From positions 1 to 64,000 of the forward strand of contig JAGWWY010000001.1 in the NCBI GenBank assembly GCA_018970145.1: 64,000 bases of DNA, read 5' to 3'. Source of the DNA: Gammaproteobacteria bacterium. Lineage in GTDB: Bacteria; Pseudomonadota; Gammaproteobacteria; Steroidobacterales; Steroidobacteraceae. This document shows positions 9,694 to 19,544 of this stretch, one piece after another. Position numbers and translations under genes: made by a program. Each line of letters starts with the position of its first letter. Within the stretch, counting starts at the first letter, position 1. Below the pieces are notes generated by a model that was not told the origin of the DNA, did no database searches, and saw nothing but the letters and a program-made list of their open reading frames with translations.

Positions 9694-11040
9694 GTGGCAA
9701 CGGGAGTAGGAAATCCGGCAGCAGCCATCGCCGACGCGACGCGTTTCGGCGAGGTACGTGCGCGCCTGTTTTTCCTGATCGGGGCGCTGATCGTGTACCG
9801 CATCGGGTCGTTCATTCCGGTGCCGGGCATCAACCCGGCTGAAGTCGCGCGTTTCTTCCAGGAGAACGCCGGCACCATTCTCGGTATGGCGAATATGTTC
9901 TCGGGTGGCGCCCTCGAGCGTCTGTCGATCTTCGCCATGGGCGTCATGCCGTACATCTCGGCGTCGATCATCGTGCAGATGGCCTCGCAGGTGTATCCGC
10001 CATGGGAAGCGATGAAGAAAGAAGGCGAGGCCGGTCGGCGCAAGCTCACCCAGATCACGCGCTACTTCACCCTGGTGCTCGCGGTATTCCAGTCGCTTGG
10101 CGCGGCGGTGGCCTTGCAAAACGGCGGCATGGTGCTGAACTCCGGTTGGTCGTTTTTGTTTATTGCCACGGTCACCATGACGACTGGCACGATGTTCTTG
10201 TTGTGGCTAGGCGAGCAAGTCACGGAGCGCGGTATCGGCAACGGTATCTCCATGATCATTCTGGCGAGCATCATTTCGGGCATTCCGAGTGCGCTCGGCC
10301 GAACCGTCGAGTCGGTCAATACCGGTGAAATGTCCGGAGTGTTCGTCCTCGTTCTCATCGTGGTCGTGCTCGGTGTCACAGCCTTCTGCGTGTATTGCGA
10401 ACGTGCCCAGCGTCGTATCGCGGTGCATTATGCGAAGCGTCAGGTGGGTCGCCGCGTGATGGCCGGGCAAACCAGTCACTTGCCGTTCAAGCTCAATATG
10501 GCGGGTGTCATTCCACCGATTTTTGCCTCGAGCTTGCTGCTCTTTCCGGCGACCATCGCGAGCTTCTTCGGCACCGGTGAGGGCGCCGCAGCAGATGCAT
10601 TGCAGACGATGGCGGCCTCTCTCGCCTACGGCCAACCGCTGCATCTCGTGCTGTATGCCGTGTTGATGATTTTCTTTTGCTTCTTCTATACGGCGCTCGT
10701 GTTCAACGCGCGGGAGACCTCCGACAACCTGAAGAAGTCCGGTGCGTTCATCCCGGGTATCCGTCCGGGTCAGCAAACCGGCGAGTACATCGACAAAGTA
10801 CTCACCCGGCTGACCTTGTGGGGTGCGCTCTACCTGACTGCAGTGTGCATCGTTCCCGAAGTGTTGTTCGCCGAAGGCGGCGTACCGTTCGTGTTCGGTG
10901 GCACCTCATTGTTGATCGTCGTGGTCGTTGCCATGGATTTCATGGCGCAACTGCAGGCGCATTTGATGTCCCATCAGTATCCCGGTCTGTTGAAGCAGGC
11001 CAACTTGATGGGCTACGGACGCGGCGGGGCGCCGCAGTGA
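9694..11040 (+). CDS. secY: Protein translocase subunit SecY
   Basis: SecY is the channel of the SecYEG translocon in the inner membrane. The 448-residue product has the ten-helix hydrophobic pattern, FIPVPGINP near the N-terminus, the plug-region sequence [19 protein letters not shown], and the cytosolic loop segment [19 protein letters not shown]. The start is GTG at 9694; no strong Shine-Dalgarno is visible, so the exact start could be a few codons off. It ends the spc operon together with rpmJ. Confidence 0.96.
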   Translation: MATGVGNPAAAIADATRFGEVRARLFFLIGALIVYRIGSFIPVPGINPAEVARFFQENAGTILGMANMFSGGALERLSIFAMGVMPYISASIIVQMASQVYPPWEAMKKEGEAGRRKLTQITRYFTLVLAVFQSLGAAVALQNGGMVLNSGWSFLFIATVTMTTGTMFLLWLGEQVTERGIGNGISMIILASIISGIPSALGRTVESVNTGEMSGVFVLVLIVVVLGVTAFCVYCERAQRRIAVHYAKRQVGRRVMAGQTSHLPFKLNMAGVIPPIFASSLLLFPATIASFFGTGEGAAADALQTMAASLAYGQPLHLVLYAVLMIFFCFFYTALVFNARETSDNLKKSGAFIPGIRPGQQTGEYIDKVLTRLTLWGALYLTAVCIVPEVLFAEGGVPFVFGGTSLLIVVVVAMDFMAQLQAHLMSHQYPGLLKQANLMGYGRGGAPQ

Positions 11041-11056
11041 TCATAGGGTACTTGAA

Positions 11057-11170
11057 ATGAAAGTTCGTCCATCCGTCAAAAAAATTTGCAAGGACTGCAA
11101 GATCGTGCGGCGCCGCGGCGTCGTTTACGTGATTTGCAAAGATCCGCGGCACAAGCAGCGGCAGGGTTGA
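11057..11170 (+). CDS. rpmJ: 50S ribosomal protein L36 (zinc-ligand form)
   Basis: Reading from ATG 11057 gives 37 residues, [14 protein letters not shown] and on to [11 protein letters not shown]. This is the canonical L36 with its CXXC...C...H zinc ribbon (Cys11, Cys14, Cys27, His32), so it is the C-plus, zinc-requiring paralogue type. It lies 16 bp after secY. The -35 box of the alpha-operon promoter overlaps its stop codon. It is short enough to be missed by length cut-offs. Confidence 0.96.
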   Translation: MKVRPSVKKICKDCKIVRRRGVVYVICKDPRHKQRQG

Positions 11171-11194
11171 GAGTCAGAGGCTTTTAAGTAGAAT
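11167..11194 (+). promoter_or_regulatory. Promoter and leader hairpin of the alpha operon (rpsM)
   Basis: TTGAGA (11167-11172), 16 bp, then TAGAAT (11189-11194). A perfect stem GCCGCG/CGCGGC (11195-11200 with 11107-11112 plus 100, i.e. 11207-11212 region at the start of the transcript) follows directly, with the loop CTTTTC. The -35 overlaps the rpmJ stop. This allows rpsM-rpsK-rpsD-rpoA-rplQ to be transcribed apart from spc. Discriminator and CTTTT resemble the rplC and rplM promoters. Confidence 0.65.
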
Positions 11195-11227
11195 GCCGCG
11201 CTTTTCCGCGGCTTCGGGGCAGAAAAC

Positions 11228-11605
11228 ATGGCACGTATCGCCGGCATCAATATCCCGATGAACAAGCATGTTGTCATCGGTTTGACCCACATCTACGGTG
11301 TGGGAACAACCCGTGCACGCAAGGTTTGCGCCGAGGCAGGCGTCGATCCGACCACCAAGGTCAAGGATCTGACGGAAGCCGAGGTGAACGCTTTGCGTTC
11401 GCAGATCGCAAAAGGCTTGGTCGAGGGCGACCTGCGCCGAGAGGTTTCGATGAACATCAAGCGATTGATGGACCTCGGTACCTATCGCGGCCTCCGTCAT
11501 CGCAAGGGTCTCCCGCTGCGCGGCCAGCGCACGCGTACCAATGCGCGCACGCGCAAGGGTCCGCGTAAGGCCGCCGTCAAGCTCAACGCGCCTCCGGGCA
11601 AATAA
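11228..11605 (+). CDS. rpsM: 30S ribosomal protein S13
   Basis: S13 sits in the 30S head and touches the P-site tRNA and L5. The 125-residue product opens [19 protein letters not shown] and ends with the basic [15 protein letters not shown] tail. It is the first gene of the alpha operon after the promoter at 11167. The next gene, rpsK, is 24 bp away. Confidence 0.98.
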   Translation: MARIAGINIPMNKHVVIGLTHIYGVGTTRARKVCAEAGVDPTTKVKDLTEAEVNALRSQIAKGLVEGDLRREVSMNIKRLMDLGTYRGLRHRKGLPLRGQRTRTNARTRKGPRKAAVKLNAPPGK

Positions 11606-11629
11606 CCGATTTTCAGCAGGCAATAGCAC

Positions 11630-12028
11630 ATGGCAGAACAGAAGCAATCCGCTGGGAAAAAGCCGAAGAAGGTTCGCAAGAACGTGCTCGATGGAATCGC
11701 GCACGTGCATGCATCCTTCAACAATACGATCATCACGATCACCGATCGCCAGGGGAACACGCTCTCGTGGGCGACCTCCGGTGGTTGCGGTTTCCGCGGC
11801 TCGCGAAAGTCGACCCCGTTCGCTGCGCAGGTGGCCGCCGAGAAGGCGGGCGTCGCAGCGCAAGAGCACGGTCTTCGCAATGTCGAAGTTCGTGTTGCGG
11901 GCCCAGGCCCGGGTCGCGAGTCTGCGGTTCGTGCTTTGAATAACTGCGGCTTGAAGATCACCAGCATTTCCGACGTCACGCCGATTCCGCACAACGGCTG
12001 CCGTCCTCCCAAGAAGCGTCGCGTCTGA
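11630..12028 (+). CDS. rpsK: 30S ribosomal protein S11
   Basis: S11 forms the platform near the E-site mRNA. The 132-residue product contains [19 protein letters not shown] and ends with the conserved [15 protein letters not shown]. The start ATG 11630 is preceded by AGCAGG. Position between rpsM and rpsD is standard. Confidence 0.98.
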   Translation: MAEQKQSAGKKPKKVRKNVLDGIAHVHASFNNTIITITDRQGNTLSWATSGGCGFRGSRKSTPFAAQVAAEKAGVAAQEHGLRNVEVRVAGPGPGRESAVRALNNCGLKITSISDVTPIPHNGCRPPKKRRV

Positions 12029-12054
12029 CGTAGCGACGCAAGAGGAATCATCAG

Positions 12055-12678
12055 ATGGCCCGATATGTTGGTCCCAAGTGCAAACTCGCTCGTCGCGAGG
12101 GCACCGATCTTTTTTTGAAGAGCGGTGTCAAGCCGCTTGAGTCGAAGTGCAAGTTCCAGGTTCCGCCGGGCGGAATCAAGGGCGAGCGCAAGTCACGCCT
12201 GTCGGAGTACGGCAGCCAGTTGCGTGAGAAGCAGAAGCTGCGTCGCATGTACGGCGTGCTCGAGCGTCAGTTTGCCAACTACTACACCGAGGCCGCGCGC
12301 CGCTCGGGCTCGACGGGTGAAAACCTGCTGAAGCTGCTCGAGTGCCGTCTCGACAATGTCGTTTATCGCATGGGGTTTGCGGCCACGCGTTCGGAAGCTC
12401 GCCAGCTCGTCAGCCACAAGGGCATCGAGGTGAATGGTGAGGTGGTGACGATCGCCTCCTACCAGATGCGTGCCGGTGACGTCGTGCAGATCCGCGAGAA
12501 GGCGCGCAAGCAGCTCCGCATCCAGAACGCGATACAGATCGCCTCTCAGGTTGGGCTCCCCGAGTGGGTCGAGGTCAACGACAAAGAAATGAAGGGCGTC
12601 TTCAAGCAGGTGCCCGCCCGTGACGACATTCTGCCGGACATCAACGAAAATCTGGTTGTCGAGTTGTACTCGAAGTAA
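12055..12678 (+). CDS. rpsD: 30S ribosomal protein S4
   Basis: S4 is a primary 16S rRNA binder and the autoregulator of the alpha operon in E. coli. The 207-residue product (E. coli 206) starts [19 protein letters not shown] and has the S4 RNA-binding fold with [16 protein letters not shown]. No zinc-cysteine motif is present at the N-terminus. rpoA follows 39 bp later. Confidence 0.98.
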   Translation: MARYVGPKCKLARREGTDLFLKSGVKPLESKCKFQVPPGGIKGERKSRLSEYGSQLREKQKLRRMYGVLERQFANYYTEAARRSGSTGENLLKLLECRLDNVVYRMGFAATRSEARQLVSHKGIEVNGEVVTIASYQMRAGDVVQIREKARKQLRIQNAIQIASQVGLPEWVEVNDKEMKGVFKQVPARDDILPDINENLVVELYSK

Positions 12679-12717
12679 TCGTCGGGTCGCTCTCGAAACA
12701 GGAAAGAGGTATCGAAA

Positions 12718-13725
12718 ATGCATGGATCAGTCGGCGAGTTCCTGAAGCCCCGTGTGGTGAAGGTCAGCCCGCTCGCGCCGCGTCAGGCGCGCGTGGTCAT
12801 AGAGCCGTTCGAGCGCGGTTTCGGACACACGCTCGGCAACGCGCTGCGTCGCGTGCTGCTGTCGTCCATGCCGGGCGCTGCGATCACCGAAGTGGAGATC
12901 GAGGGCGTGCTGCACGAGTACACCAGCATTGAGGGTGTTCAAGAGGATGTCGTCGACATCCTGTTGAACCTCAAGCAAGTTGCCATCCGGATGCACACGC
13001 GTGATTCGGCCGAGCTGCGCCTTTCGAAAAAGGGCCCGGGCCCGGTCACCGCAGGTGACATCCAGACCGATCACGACGTCGAGGTTGTCAATCCGGAACT
13101 CGTCATCGCCAACCTGACGAAGGCCGGCGAGTTGACGATGGTGCTGCGCATCGAGCGCGGCCGTGGCTACCGCCCGGCTGCCCAGCGCATCGCCTTCGAA
13201 GAAGCGGCGCGTCCGATCGGGCGGCTGCAACTCGATGCGTCGTTCAGCCCGATCCGTCGTGTCACCTACTCGGTAGACGCGGCTCGTGTCGAACAGCGCA
13301 CCGATCTCGACAAGCTCGTGCTCGACATCGAAACCAACGGCACCATCGATGCCGAAGAGGCGATTCGCCGTGCTGGCAGCATCCTGAAGGATCAGCTGTC
13401 CGTATTCGTCGATCTGCAGGGTGAGGAAGAGTCCTCCGGCAAGTCCGAGTCGGCGCAGTTCGACCCGATCCTGTTGCGCCCGGTCGATGAACTCGAGCTC
13501 ACCGTTCGCAGCGCGAACTGCCTAAAGGCGGAGAACATCCACTACATTGGCGATCTCGTGCAGCGCACCGAAGTCGAGCTGCTGCGTACCCCGAACCTCG
13601 GCAAGAAATCGCTGACCGAGATCAAGGAAGTGTTGCAGAGCCACGGCTTGATGCTCGGCATGCGTCTCGATGGTTGGCCGCCGACCAGCCTGCGTCACGA
13701 AGAAGAGCGTGGCGGTTTGATGTGA
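12718..13725 (+). CDS. rpoA: DNA-directed RNA polymerase alpha subunit
   Basis: Alpha dimerises to start RNA polymerase assembly and its C-terminal domain binds UP elements and activators. The 335-residue product has the N-terminal motif [19 protein letters not shown] and the C-terminal domain with [20 protein letters not shown], the region that holds the conserved DNA-contacting arginine/asparagine surface. ATG 12718 gives the family opening [12 protein letters not shown]. Followed by a hairpin and rplQ. Confidence 0.98.
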   Translation: MHGSVGEFLKPRVVKVSPLAPRQARVVIEPFERGFGHTLGNALRRVLLSSMPGAAITEVEIEGVLHEYTSIEGVQEDVVDILLNLKQVAIRMHTRDSAELRLSKKGPGPVTAGDIQTDHDVEVVNPELVIANLTKAGELTMVLRIERGRGYRPAAQRIAFEEAARPIGRLQLDASFSPIRRVTYSVDAARVEQRTDLDKLVLDIETNGTIDAEEAIRRAGSILKDQLSVFVDLQGEEESSGKSESAQFDPILLRPVDELELTVRSANCLKAENIHYIGDLVQRTEVELLRTPNLGKKSLTEIKEVLQSHGLMLGMRLDGWPPTSLRHEEERGGLM

Positions 13726-13731
13726 TTCGGG

Positions 13732-13756
13732 TTCCGGGCTCGCGAGTAGCCCGGAA
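13732..13756 (+). other. Inverted repeat between rpoA and rplQ
   Basis: A 9-bp stem TTCCGGGCT/AGCCCGGAA (13732-13740 and 13748-13756) with a 7-nt loop lies in the 57-bp rpoA-rplQ gap. It lacks a T-run, so a processing or stability element is more likely than a terminator. Confidence 0.5.
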
Positions 13757-13782
13757 GTCCCACTGACTTATCGAGGTTTGTT

Positions 13783-14253
13783 ATGCGTCATCGACTTTCA
13801 GGGCGGCAACTGTCGCGCAATGCTCCGCACCGTCATGCGCTCATGCGCAACATGAGCGTGGCTTTGCTGCGTCACGAGACGATTCGCACCACGCTGCCGA
13901 AGGCCAAAGAATTGCGTCGTGTCGTCGAGCCCCTCATCACGCTCGCCAAGACTGACAGCGAGGCGCGTCGTCGCTTGGCTTTTGCACGTCTTCGCGACCA
14001 GGCGATCGTCGACAAGCTGTTTGCCGATCTCGGCCCGCGCTTCAAGGCCCGTGCCGGCGGCTACACGCGCATTTTGCGCATGATGCCGCGCGCGGGAGAC
14101 GCCGCTCCGATGGCATTGATGCAGTTGGTCGATCAGGCCGCGACGCCTGCGGTGGAGGCCGAGACGACCGCCAAGAAGCCCCGTGGCAAGGCGAAGTCCA
14201 AGGCGCCGGGCAAGAAGACACCGGCCAAGCAGGCGAAGGCCGCCGCGGCCTAA
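13783..14253 (+). CDS. rplQ: 50S ribosomal protein L17 with Lys/Ala-rich tail
   Basis: L17 is a large-subunit protein at the tunnel-exit side. The conserved body opens [20 protein letters not shown] and spans about 125 residues. The protein then continues with about 30 residues of Ala, Lys and Pro ([20 protein letters not shown]), making 156 residues against 127 in E. coli. The start has GAGG nine bases upstream. Its stop overlaps the convergent pepQ stop by 4 bp, leaving no room for a shared intergenic terminator. Confidence 0.97.
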   Translation: MRHRLSGRQLSRNAPHRHALMRNMSVALLRHETIRTTLPKAKELRRVVEPLITLAKTDSEARRRLAFARLRDQAIVDKLFADLGPRFKARAGGYTRILRMMPRAGDAAPMALMQLVDQAATPAVEAETTAKKPRGKAKSKAPGKKTPAKQAKAAAA

Positions 14254-15575
14254 GCGTTCTCGCGGGTTAGGTTGCGCGCGCCCGCGTCGGTGACGACGAG
14301 GTTGTCTTCGATGCGTATCCCGCCGTAGGGCGAGAGCACGTCGATCATGTTCCAGTCGATGTGCTGCGCATGCTGTGAGTCGCGGGCGGGTTTGAGCAGG
14401 GCGTCGACGAAATAGAGCCCGGGCTCCATCGTCACCACGAAACCCGGCTCAAGTTGGCGGGTAAGCCGTAGGGCTGGGTCCAGCGGCGGCTTTGGGATCA
14501 TTCCGCCCTGATCATCTGCCATGACGCCACCCACATCGTGCACCTGCAGCCCGAGTAGATGGCCGATGCCGTGCGGAAAGAACAGTCGTGCCGTGCCTGA
14601 GGTCAACGCTTCTTCGGCGCTGCAGCGCAGGATTCCGCTCGAGCACAGCAGCGCAGCGATTTTTTCGACGGCGGTTTGGTGGATATCGCGCCAATCCACA
14701 CCGGGTTTGACGAAGCTGCACAATTGGCGCTGCAAGTTGTCCATTTGCGTGAGTAAGTCGACGAAACTTGAATCGGCACCGCGAGCGGCGTAGCTGCGGG
14801 TGATATCGCTGCCGTACCCTCGACAGGTCGCCCCCGCATCAATCAACAGTGAGCGATGCTGCATCGGTCGTTGGCGCTGCAGGATTTGGTAGTGCAACAC
14901 CGAGCCGGCCTCGTTCACTGCCACGATCGCGTTGTAGGGCAGTTCTTGCTCTCGCTGCCCACAGGCGCCGACGAAAGCTTGGTGAATGTCGTACTCGCTA
15001 CCGGCTTGCGCGAAACAGGCCGCTGCCGCAGCGTGACCGCGCAGGGCGACGCGGTTGGCTTCGGCGAGACACTCGATCTCGTACGGCGTTTTGCGGGCTC
15101 GGGTGTAGTCGAGGCGGCGCAGCAGCGCGTCGGGGTTCACAGCGGCCATGCCGTAGCTGCCGAGCTCCGGTAGCGGATCGCCCAGCCAGACGGTGCGCGA
15201 CAGATCCGTTGGCAACACCCCGCGTACCTGCTCGTGCGAGTGAACGATCACCACGTCGAACTCGTTGACCCAGGGCGCCTCAGGCAGCGCCGCCGGCTGG
15301 TACCAAAAGTCGGTCGCGACGAAGAAAATCAGCTGCGGACGGGTTCCCGCGCGGTAATGGATTAGCGAGCCTGCCGCATCGTTGAGTGGGACCCACCATT
15401 TGAAATACGGGTGTGCCTTGTACGGGTAGTGCTGGTCATCTCGCGCGAGACCGATCGGCTCCCCGGATTGAATAACCACCGCATCGAATCCGACTGCGGC
15501 CAAAGCCCGATCGGTGCGCGATCGCAACTCGGCGACGTGAGCCGGGAAAAGCCGATCGAGAGCGGGGATGGTCAT
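14250..15575 (-). CDS. pepQ: Xaa-Pro dipeptidase (prolidase)
   Basis: PepQ is a cytosolic M24 metallopeptidase that splits dipeptides with C-terminal proline. I place the start at ATG 15575 (441 residues; E. coli 443), giving [17 protein letters not shown]; the frame is open further upstream but that part is not conserved. Metal ligands are visible in [43 protein letters not shown] and GIRIEDN. The 3' end overlaps rplQ by 4 bp on the opposite strand. PepP, a relative, is encoded at 56627, but length and the [11 protein letters not shown] motif favour PepQ here. Confidence 0.92.
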   Translation of the reverse strand: MTIPALDRLFPAHVAELRSRTDRALAAVGFDAVVIQSGEPIGLARDDQHYPYKAHPYFKWWVPLNDAAGSLIHYRAGTRPQLIFFVATDFWYQPAALPEAPWVNEFDVVIVHSHEQVRGVLPTDLSRTVWLGDPLPELGSYGMAAVNPDALLRRLDYTRARKTPYEIECLAEANRVALRGHAAAAACFAQAGSEYDIHQAFVGACGQREQELPYNAIVAVNEAGSVLHYQILQRQRPMQHRSLLIDAGATCRGYGSDITRSYAARGADSSFVDLLTQMDNLQRQLCSFVKPGVDWRDIHQTAVEKIAALLCSSGILRCSAEEALTSGTARLFFPHGIGHLLGLQVHDVGGVMADDQGGMIPKPPLDPALRLTRQLEPGFVVTMEPGLYFVDALLKPARDSQHAQHIDWNMIDVLSPYGGIRIEDNLVVTDAGARNLTRENA

Positions 15576-15637
15576 GACAGATTCCTCAGCGCCGTTTGCG
15601 TTCCGAGGTCCTGCGCCAACCGCGACCCCACCCCCGA

Positions 15638-15666
15638 ATTCTAGGCGGCTGCCACGACCTTGTCCC
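15638..15666 (-). promoter_or_regulatory. Probable pepQ promoter
   Basis: On the minus strand GGGACA (15661-15666), 17 bp and TAGAAT (15638-15643). Transcription would begin about 55 nt before the pepQ start codon. The -35 matches consensus at four of six positions. Confidence 0.45.
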
Positions 15667-15694
15667 GGGTGCCAGCCCGCTACCGCAAGAGCGG

Positions 15695-15724
15695 TTCCCA
15701 ATTCTCGGCAAAGGTTGCTAGAAT
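15695..15724 (+). promoter_or_regulatory. Probable promoter of the small lipoprotein gene
   Basis: TAGAAT at 15719-15724 is followed by the discriminator CGCCGCGCG; a weak -35 TTCCCA lies at 15695-15700 (18-bp spacer). This gives a leader of roughly 70 nt before ATG 15803. Confidence 0.45.
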
Positions 15725-15802
15725 CGCCGCGCGATTTGATCGCCAGACAAACTAGCTAGGTTGTTTGAATTCTCTGTGTCACTACTTTTTGGGGTATACG
15801 AC

Positions 15803-16033
15803 ATGAACACGAAGCTCGCTCTCGCCGCTGTTCTCGCGGCTTTCGCTCTGACCGCCTGTGGTGGCAAGCCTGCTGAGGCTCCGGCCGAAGCTCCGGCTGC
15901 CGAAGAAGCCGCTCCGGCTGCTGAAATGGCCGCTCCGGCTGATGCCGCTCCGGCTGATGCCGCTGCTCCGGCTGACGCCGCTGCTCCGGCTGACGCCGCT
16001 GCCGCTCCGGCCGAGGCTGCTCCGGCTCAGTAA
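15803..16033 (+). CDS. Small Ala/Pro-repeat lipoprotein, function unknown
   Basis: A 76-residue protein with a lipoprotein signal peptide: MNTKLALAAVLAAFALTAC, lipobox LTAC with the acylated Cys at residue 19. The mature part is almost only Ala, Pro, Glu and Asp, built from repeats such as APADA and APAEAP; the DNA repeats GCTCCGGCTGA(T/C)GCCGCT in tandem. It has no Lys-rich or catalytic region after the GGK following the Cys. It has its own promoter and three hairpins downstream, so it is probably an abundant single-gene mRNA. A periplasmic spacer or envelope-tethered filler is possible, but I do not recognise a function. Confidence 0.8.
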   Translation: MNTKLALAAVLAAFALTACGGKPAEAPAEAPAAEEAAPAAEMAAPADAAPADAAAPADAAAPADAAAAPAEAAPAQ

Positions 16034-16079
16034 TTCTCTGTTTCAGAGAATGAAAGCCTGAGGAACGTTCGCGTTCCTC
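16034..16079 (+). other. Two hairpins after the small lipoprotein gene
   Basis: Immediately after the stop codon comes TTCTCTG/CAGAGAA (16034-16050, loop TTT). Ten bases on is a perfect 8-bp stem GAGGAACG/CGTTCCTC closed by a stable TTCG tetraloop (16060-16079). Neither has a T-run; both are likely 3'-protecting structures ahead of the terminator at 16085. Confidence 0.6.
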
Positions 16080-16084
16080 CAAAG

Positions 16085-16121
16085 AACCCGGGAAGATGGT
16101 CCGCCATCCCCCGGGTTTTTT
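16085..16121 (+). terminator. Rho-independent terminator
   Basis: A long stem AACCCGGG...CCCGGGTT with an inner GATGG/CCATC arm (TCCG loop) is followed by TTTT, giving a strong intrinsic terminator after the lipoprotein gene and 12 bp before the GNAT gene. Confidence 0.85.
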
Positions 16122-16132
16122 CGTTTTAGACC

Positions 16133-16612
16133 ATGCCCATCCGCCTGCAACTCGCCACACCGCTCCTCGAGAGAGACTGGCTCGAGCGCGCCTATCTCAA
16201 TTGGTTGCAGGAGCTTGCCGTCTCCTCGCGCGCGAGACCGCCGTCGACCGAGAGACTGGCGCGCGAGCAAATCAGCGACTGGTTGCAGGATCGCACCGTC
16301 GATCTATTCGTGCTGCGGCGTGACGAGGAGCACGCGGGCTTTGCCTGCGTCGAGAGAGTCCTCGGCGGTGGTGCGCACTTACGCGAGTTCTACGTGGTTC
16401 CTAGTCTGCGGCGCCTGCGGGTCGGCAGCCACGCCGCCGCTCTGCTATTCGATCGTTACGCCGGGCAGTGGCAGCTCGAGGTGCTGCAGTCCGACCGCAC
16501 GGCGCTGCGTTTTTGGAGCAACGTCGTTCAAAGATATGCGTTGGATCGTCGCCGCGAGGAGCGCTCGGACGGGCATATTCGTTACGTCTTCCCGAGTCGT
16601 TCCGCTAAATAA
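16133..16612 (+). CDS. GNAT family N-acetyltransferase, substrate unknown
   Basis: The 159-residue product has the GNAT fold: a central strand [23 protein letters not shown] (split over residues 84-106) matching motif A, where acetyl-CoA pyrophosphate is bound by the R/Q-x-x-G-x-G/A loop (here RRLRVGSHA), then [17 protein letters not shown] as motif B. The loop lacks the usual second glycine, which is tolerated in some members. Start ATG 16133 lies just after a terminator, so its own promoter is unclear. Its last 31 bp overlap the 3' end of uvrA on the opposite strand. Substrate cannot be predicted. Confidence 0.75.
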   Translation: MPIRLQLATPLLERDWLERAYLNWLQELAVSSRARPPSTERLAREQISDWLQDRTVDLFVLRRDEEHAGFACVERVLGGGAHLREFYVVPSLRRLRVGSHAAALLFDRYAGQWQLEVLQSDRTALRFWSNVVQRYALDRRREERSDGHIRYVFPSRSAK

Positions 16613-19413
16613 CGACCGGTGTGCGAGCCTGCCTGACGCGCCACTTGCTCAGGTGTACCAGCGGCTACCAGTCGTCCGCCGCCGTTACCGCCTTCGGGTC
16701 CAAGATCGATAATCCAATCGGCCGTCTGGATGACATCAAGGTTGTGTTCGATCACCACGACGGTATTGCCCTCATCGCGTAGTCGCTGCAGAACGAGCAG
16801 CAGCTGCGCCACGTCGTGAAAATGCAGACCCGTGGTCGGCTCATCGAGGATGTACAGCGTTCGGCCGGTTGCGCGCTTGGCGAGCTCGCGCGCGAGCTTG
16901 ACTCGTTGCGCCTCGCCGCCTGAGAGCGTCGTAGCGTTTTGTCCGAGCTTGAGATAGCCGAGACCGACATCGAGCAGGGTCTGCAACTTCGGTTGTACCG
17001 TCGGAATACTTTGAAAAAACTTCAAGGCATCTTCGACCGTCAACTCGAGGATGTCGTGGATGTTGCGCCCGCGATAAAGGATATCGAGCGTCTCGCGATT
17101 GTAGCGCTTGCCGCGACACACGTCGCAGGGCACGAATACGTCCGGCAAGAAGTGCATCTCGACGCGCATGACGCCATCGCCTTGGCAGGCTTCGCAGCGA
17201 CCGCCTTTGACATTGAAGCTGAAACGACCGACGTCGTAACCACGACTGCGAGCTTCGGGAACCTGTGCGAACAGTTCGCGTAACCCTGTGAAAATACCGG
17301 TATAGGTCGCAGGGTTGGATCGCGGCGTGCGACCGAGCGGGCTCTGGTCGATATCGATCACCCGATCGAGATATTCGAGACCCTCGATGGCCCGGCAAGG
17401 CTCGGCATCGACCGGGCCGCCGGAGAGTTCTGCGTTGACGCGATGCAGTAAGGTGTCGTTGATCAGCGTGCTCTTGCCCGAACCCGAGACGCCCGTGACA
17501 CAGGTAAAAAGTCCGAGCGGGATCTCGGCCGTGATATCGCGCAGATTGTGACCGCTTGCGCCGACGATCCGCAGCATGCGCTTTGCTTGCGGTGGCGTAC
17601 GACTGGCCGGCATTGGGATTTTTCGACGTCCACTCAAATATTGTCCCGTCAGCGACTCGGCACTGGCGCGAATATCAGCGGGCGTTCCCTGCGCGACGAT
17701 ACGCCCGCCGTGAACGCCAGCACCCGGACCGAGATCGATCACATGATCGGCTGTGTCGATAGCTTCCTCGTCGTGCTCGACCATGATCACGGTGTTGCCG
17801 AGATCGCGCAGTCGACGCAACGTGGCGAGCAAACGGGAGTTATCTCGTTGATGTAATCCGATCGAGGGCTCATCCAAGATATACATGACGCCGGTCAACC
17901 CCGAGCCGATTTGACTCGCGAGCCGGATGCGCTGCGCTTCGCCACCGGAGAGCGTGTCGGCACCGCGATCGAGGGTCAGATAGTCGAGACCCACATCGAC
18001 CAAAAAGCGCAGTCGGTCTTCGACCTCGCGCACGACCTTACTGGCGACCTCACCGCGCCAGCCGGTCACCTGCAAGCTGGCGAAGAAGTCACGCGTGTCG
18101 GTGACCGAGAGGCTGGTGATCTGCGGTAAGGATTTTTCCCCGACGAACACGTGACGCGCCGTCAGATTGAGCCGACTGCCATCGCAATCGGGGCACTTGC
18201 GCCAGCCGCGGTACTTGGCGAGTTCCTCGCGCACCGCTGGTGAGTCTGTTTCGCGATAGCGGCGCTCGATATTGCACAGCATGCCCTCGAACGGGTGTTT
18301 TCGGATCGAGCGTTTACCACGACCGATACCGTAGATGAATTCGATTTGTTCCTCGCCGCTCCCGTAGAGCAGGACATCGCGCACGCGCGTCGGCAGTTCC
18401 TGCCAAGGCTCTTCGATATCGAATCCGTAGTGCGTCGCGAGCGTACTGATCAATTGCAAATAGTGAGGGTTCTGTCGATCCCAGCCGCGGATCGCACCGC
18501 CCGCGAGCGATAGATGCGGGAACGCGGCAACACGCGTCGGATCAAAGAATTCCTGCTGGCCGAGTCCGTCGCATCCCGGGCAGGCGCCAGCTGGGCTGTT
18601 GAAGGAAAACATCTTCGGCTCGAGCAGCGGCACGGCGTACCCGCAACTTGGGCAGGCATGGCGGTTCGAAAACAGCATACCCGCCTTAGCTTGCACGTCG
18701 TCCATCCGCAAGACACTCGCCGTCCCGCCGGAGAGGCGCAGCGCTGTTTCCAGCGATTCAGCGATACGTTGGGTCGCATCGGGGCGCACCTTGAGTCGAT
18801 CCACCACCGCTTCGATACGGTGTTTACGTCGCGCATCGAGCGTCGGCGCGGCGTCAAGCTCGTACACCTGGCCATCGATGCGAGCGCGAACGAAACCTTG
18901 GGTTTGCAGATCGCGCAAGACGCTCTCGTGTTCACCCTTACGATCTTCGACTAGCGGCGCGAGCAGCAGGATGGCTGTGCCTTCCTCCAGCCGCTGAATC
19001 TGATCGACCATCTGGCTGACCGTCTGCGCCTCGAGTGATACGCCGTGCTCGGGGCAACGCGGTACGCCTGCGCGCGCATAAAGCAGTCGCAAATAGTCGT
19101 GGATTTCGGTAACCGTGCCGACCGTCGAGCGGGGATTGTGGGAGGCGGCTTTTTGCTCGATGGCAATGGCGGGGGACAGTCCCTCGATGTGATCGACATC
19201 GGGTTTCTCCATCATGGAGAGAAACTGCCGGGCATACGCCGACAGCGACTCCACGTATCGGCGCTGACCCTCCGCGTAGAGCGTATCGAAGGCGAGCGTC
19301 GACTTGCCCGAGCCCGACAGGCCGGTCACGACCACTAGCTGGTCGCGGGGAATATCGACGTCGAGGTTGCGAAGGTTGTGGCTGCGAGCGCCGCGGATGC
19401 GGATAAAGGCCAT
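16582..19413 (-). CDS. uvrA: Excinuclease ABC subunit A
   Basis: UvrA is the damage-sensing ATPase of nucleotide excision repair and loads UvrB. The 943-residue product (E. coli 940) has two ABC modules: Walker [14 protein letters not shown] near residue 31 and [13 protein letters not shown] in the second half, [12 protein letters not shown] and [12 protein letters not shown] signatures, and zinc-finger cysteine pairs CPSCGY...CPGCDG and CEACQG...CDVCRG. Start is ATG 19413 ([19 protein letters not shown]); the frame opens 21 codons earlier but without conservation. A minus-strand -10 TACACT lies at 19456-19461. It is divergent from ssb. Confidence 0.97.
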   Translation of the reverse strand: MAFIRIRGARSHNLRNLDVDIPRDQLVVVTGLSGSGKSTLAFDTLYAEGQRRYVESLSAYARQFLSMMEKPDVDHIEGLSPAIAIEQKAASHNPRSTVGTVTEIHDYLRLLYARAGVPRCPEHGVSLEAQTVSQMVDQIQRLEEGTAILLLAPLVEDRKGEHESVLRDLQTQGFVRARIDGQVYELDAAPTLDARRKHRIEAVVDRLKVRPDATQRIAESLETALRLSGGTASVLRMDDVQAKAGMLFSNRHACPSCGYAVPLLEPKMFSFNSPAGACPGCDGLGQQEFFDPTRVAAFPHLSLAGGAIRGWDRQNPHYLQLISTLATHYGFDIEEPWQELPTRVRDVLLYGSGEEQIEFIYGIGRGKRSIRKHPFEGMLCNIERRYRETDSPAVREELAKYRGWRKCPDCDGSRLNLTARHVFVGEKSLPQITSLSVTDTRDFFASLQVTGWRGEVASKVVREVEDRLRFLVDVGLDYLTLDRGADTLSGGEAQRIRLASQIGSGLTGVMYILDEPSIGLHQRDNSRLLATLRRLRDLGNTVIMVEHDEEAIDTADHVIDLGPGAGVHGGRIVAQGTPADIRASAESLTGQYLSGRRKIPMPASRTPPQAKRMLRIVGASGHNLRDITAEIPLGLFTCVTGVSGSGKSTLINDTLLHRVNAELSGGPVDAEPCRAIEGLEYLDRVIDIDQSPLGRTPRSNPATYTGIFTGLRELFAQVPEARSRGYDVGRFSFNVKGGRCEACQGDGVMRVEMHFLPDVFVPCDVCRGKRYNRETLDILYRGRNIHDILELTVEDALKFFQSIPTVQPKLQTLLDVGLGYLKLGQNATTLSGGEAQRVKLARELAKRATGRTLYILDEPTTGLHFHDVAQLLLVLQRLRDEGNTVVVIEHNLDVIQTADWIIDLGPEGGNGGGRLVAAGTPEQVARQAGSHTGRYLAERLGKT

Positions 19414-19473
19414 GTTGGGGTTGCAAAGGTCGGTGTAACGGGAAAACAGCCGACTAGTGTACCCCCGGGCTCG

Positions 19474-19496
19474 CACCGACGGGGCTTAAGTCGGTG
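19474..19496. repeat. Inverted repeat between uvrA and ssb
   Basis: CACCGAC (19474-19480) and GTCGGTG (19490-19496) form a perfect 7-bp inverted repeat just upstream of the uvrA -10. It does not match the E. coli-type LexA box CTGT-N8-ACAG. It could be an operator for either divergent gene; no function is established. Confidence 0.4.
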
Positions 19497-19538
19497 AATT
19501 ACCGAGATTTTTGCGGTGCAGCACCCTCAGGGGGCGGC

Positions 19539-19544
19539 TAAAAT
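19539..19544 (+). promoter_or_regulatory. -10 element of the ssb promoter
   Basis: TAAAAT is followed by GGCGGTCCTTTT, resembling the GC-discriminator and CTTTT arrangement of the rplC, rpsM and rplM promoters. No good -35 is found at 16-18 bp. Confidence 0.4.

Noticed and set aside
16133-16612. GNAT plus neighbours as a toxin-antitoxin pair
   Set aside because: No small DNA-binding partner gene lies next to it; the upstream gene is a lipoprotein separated by a strong terminator.
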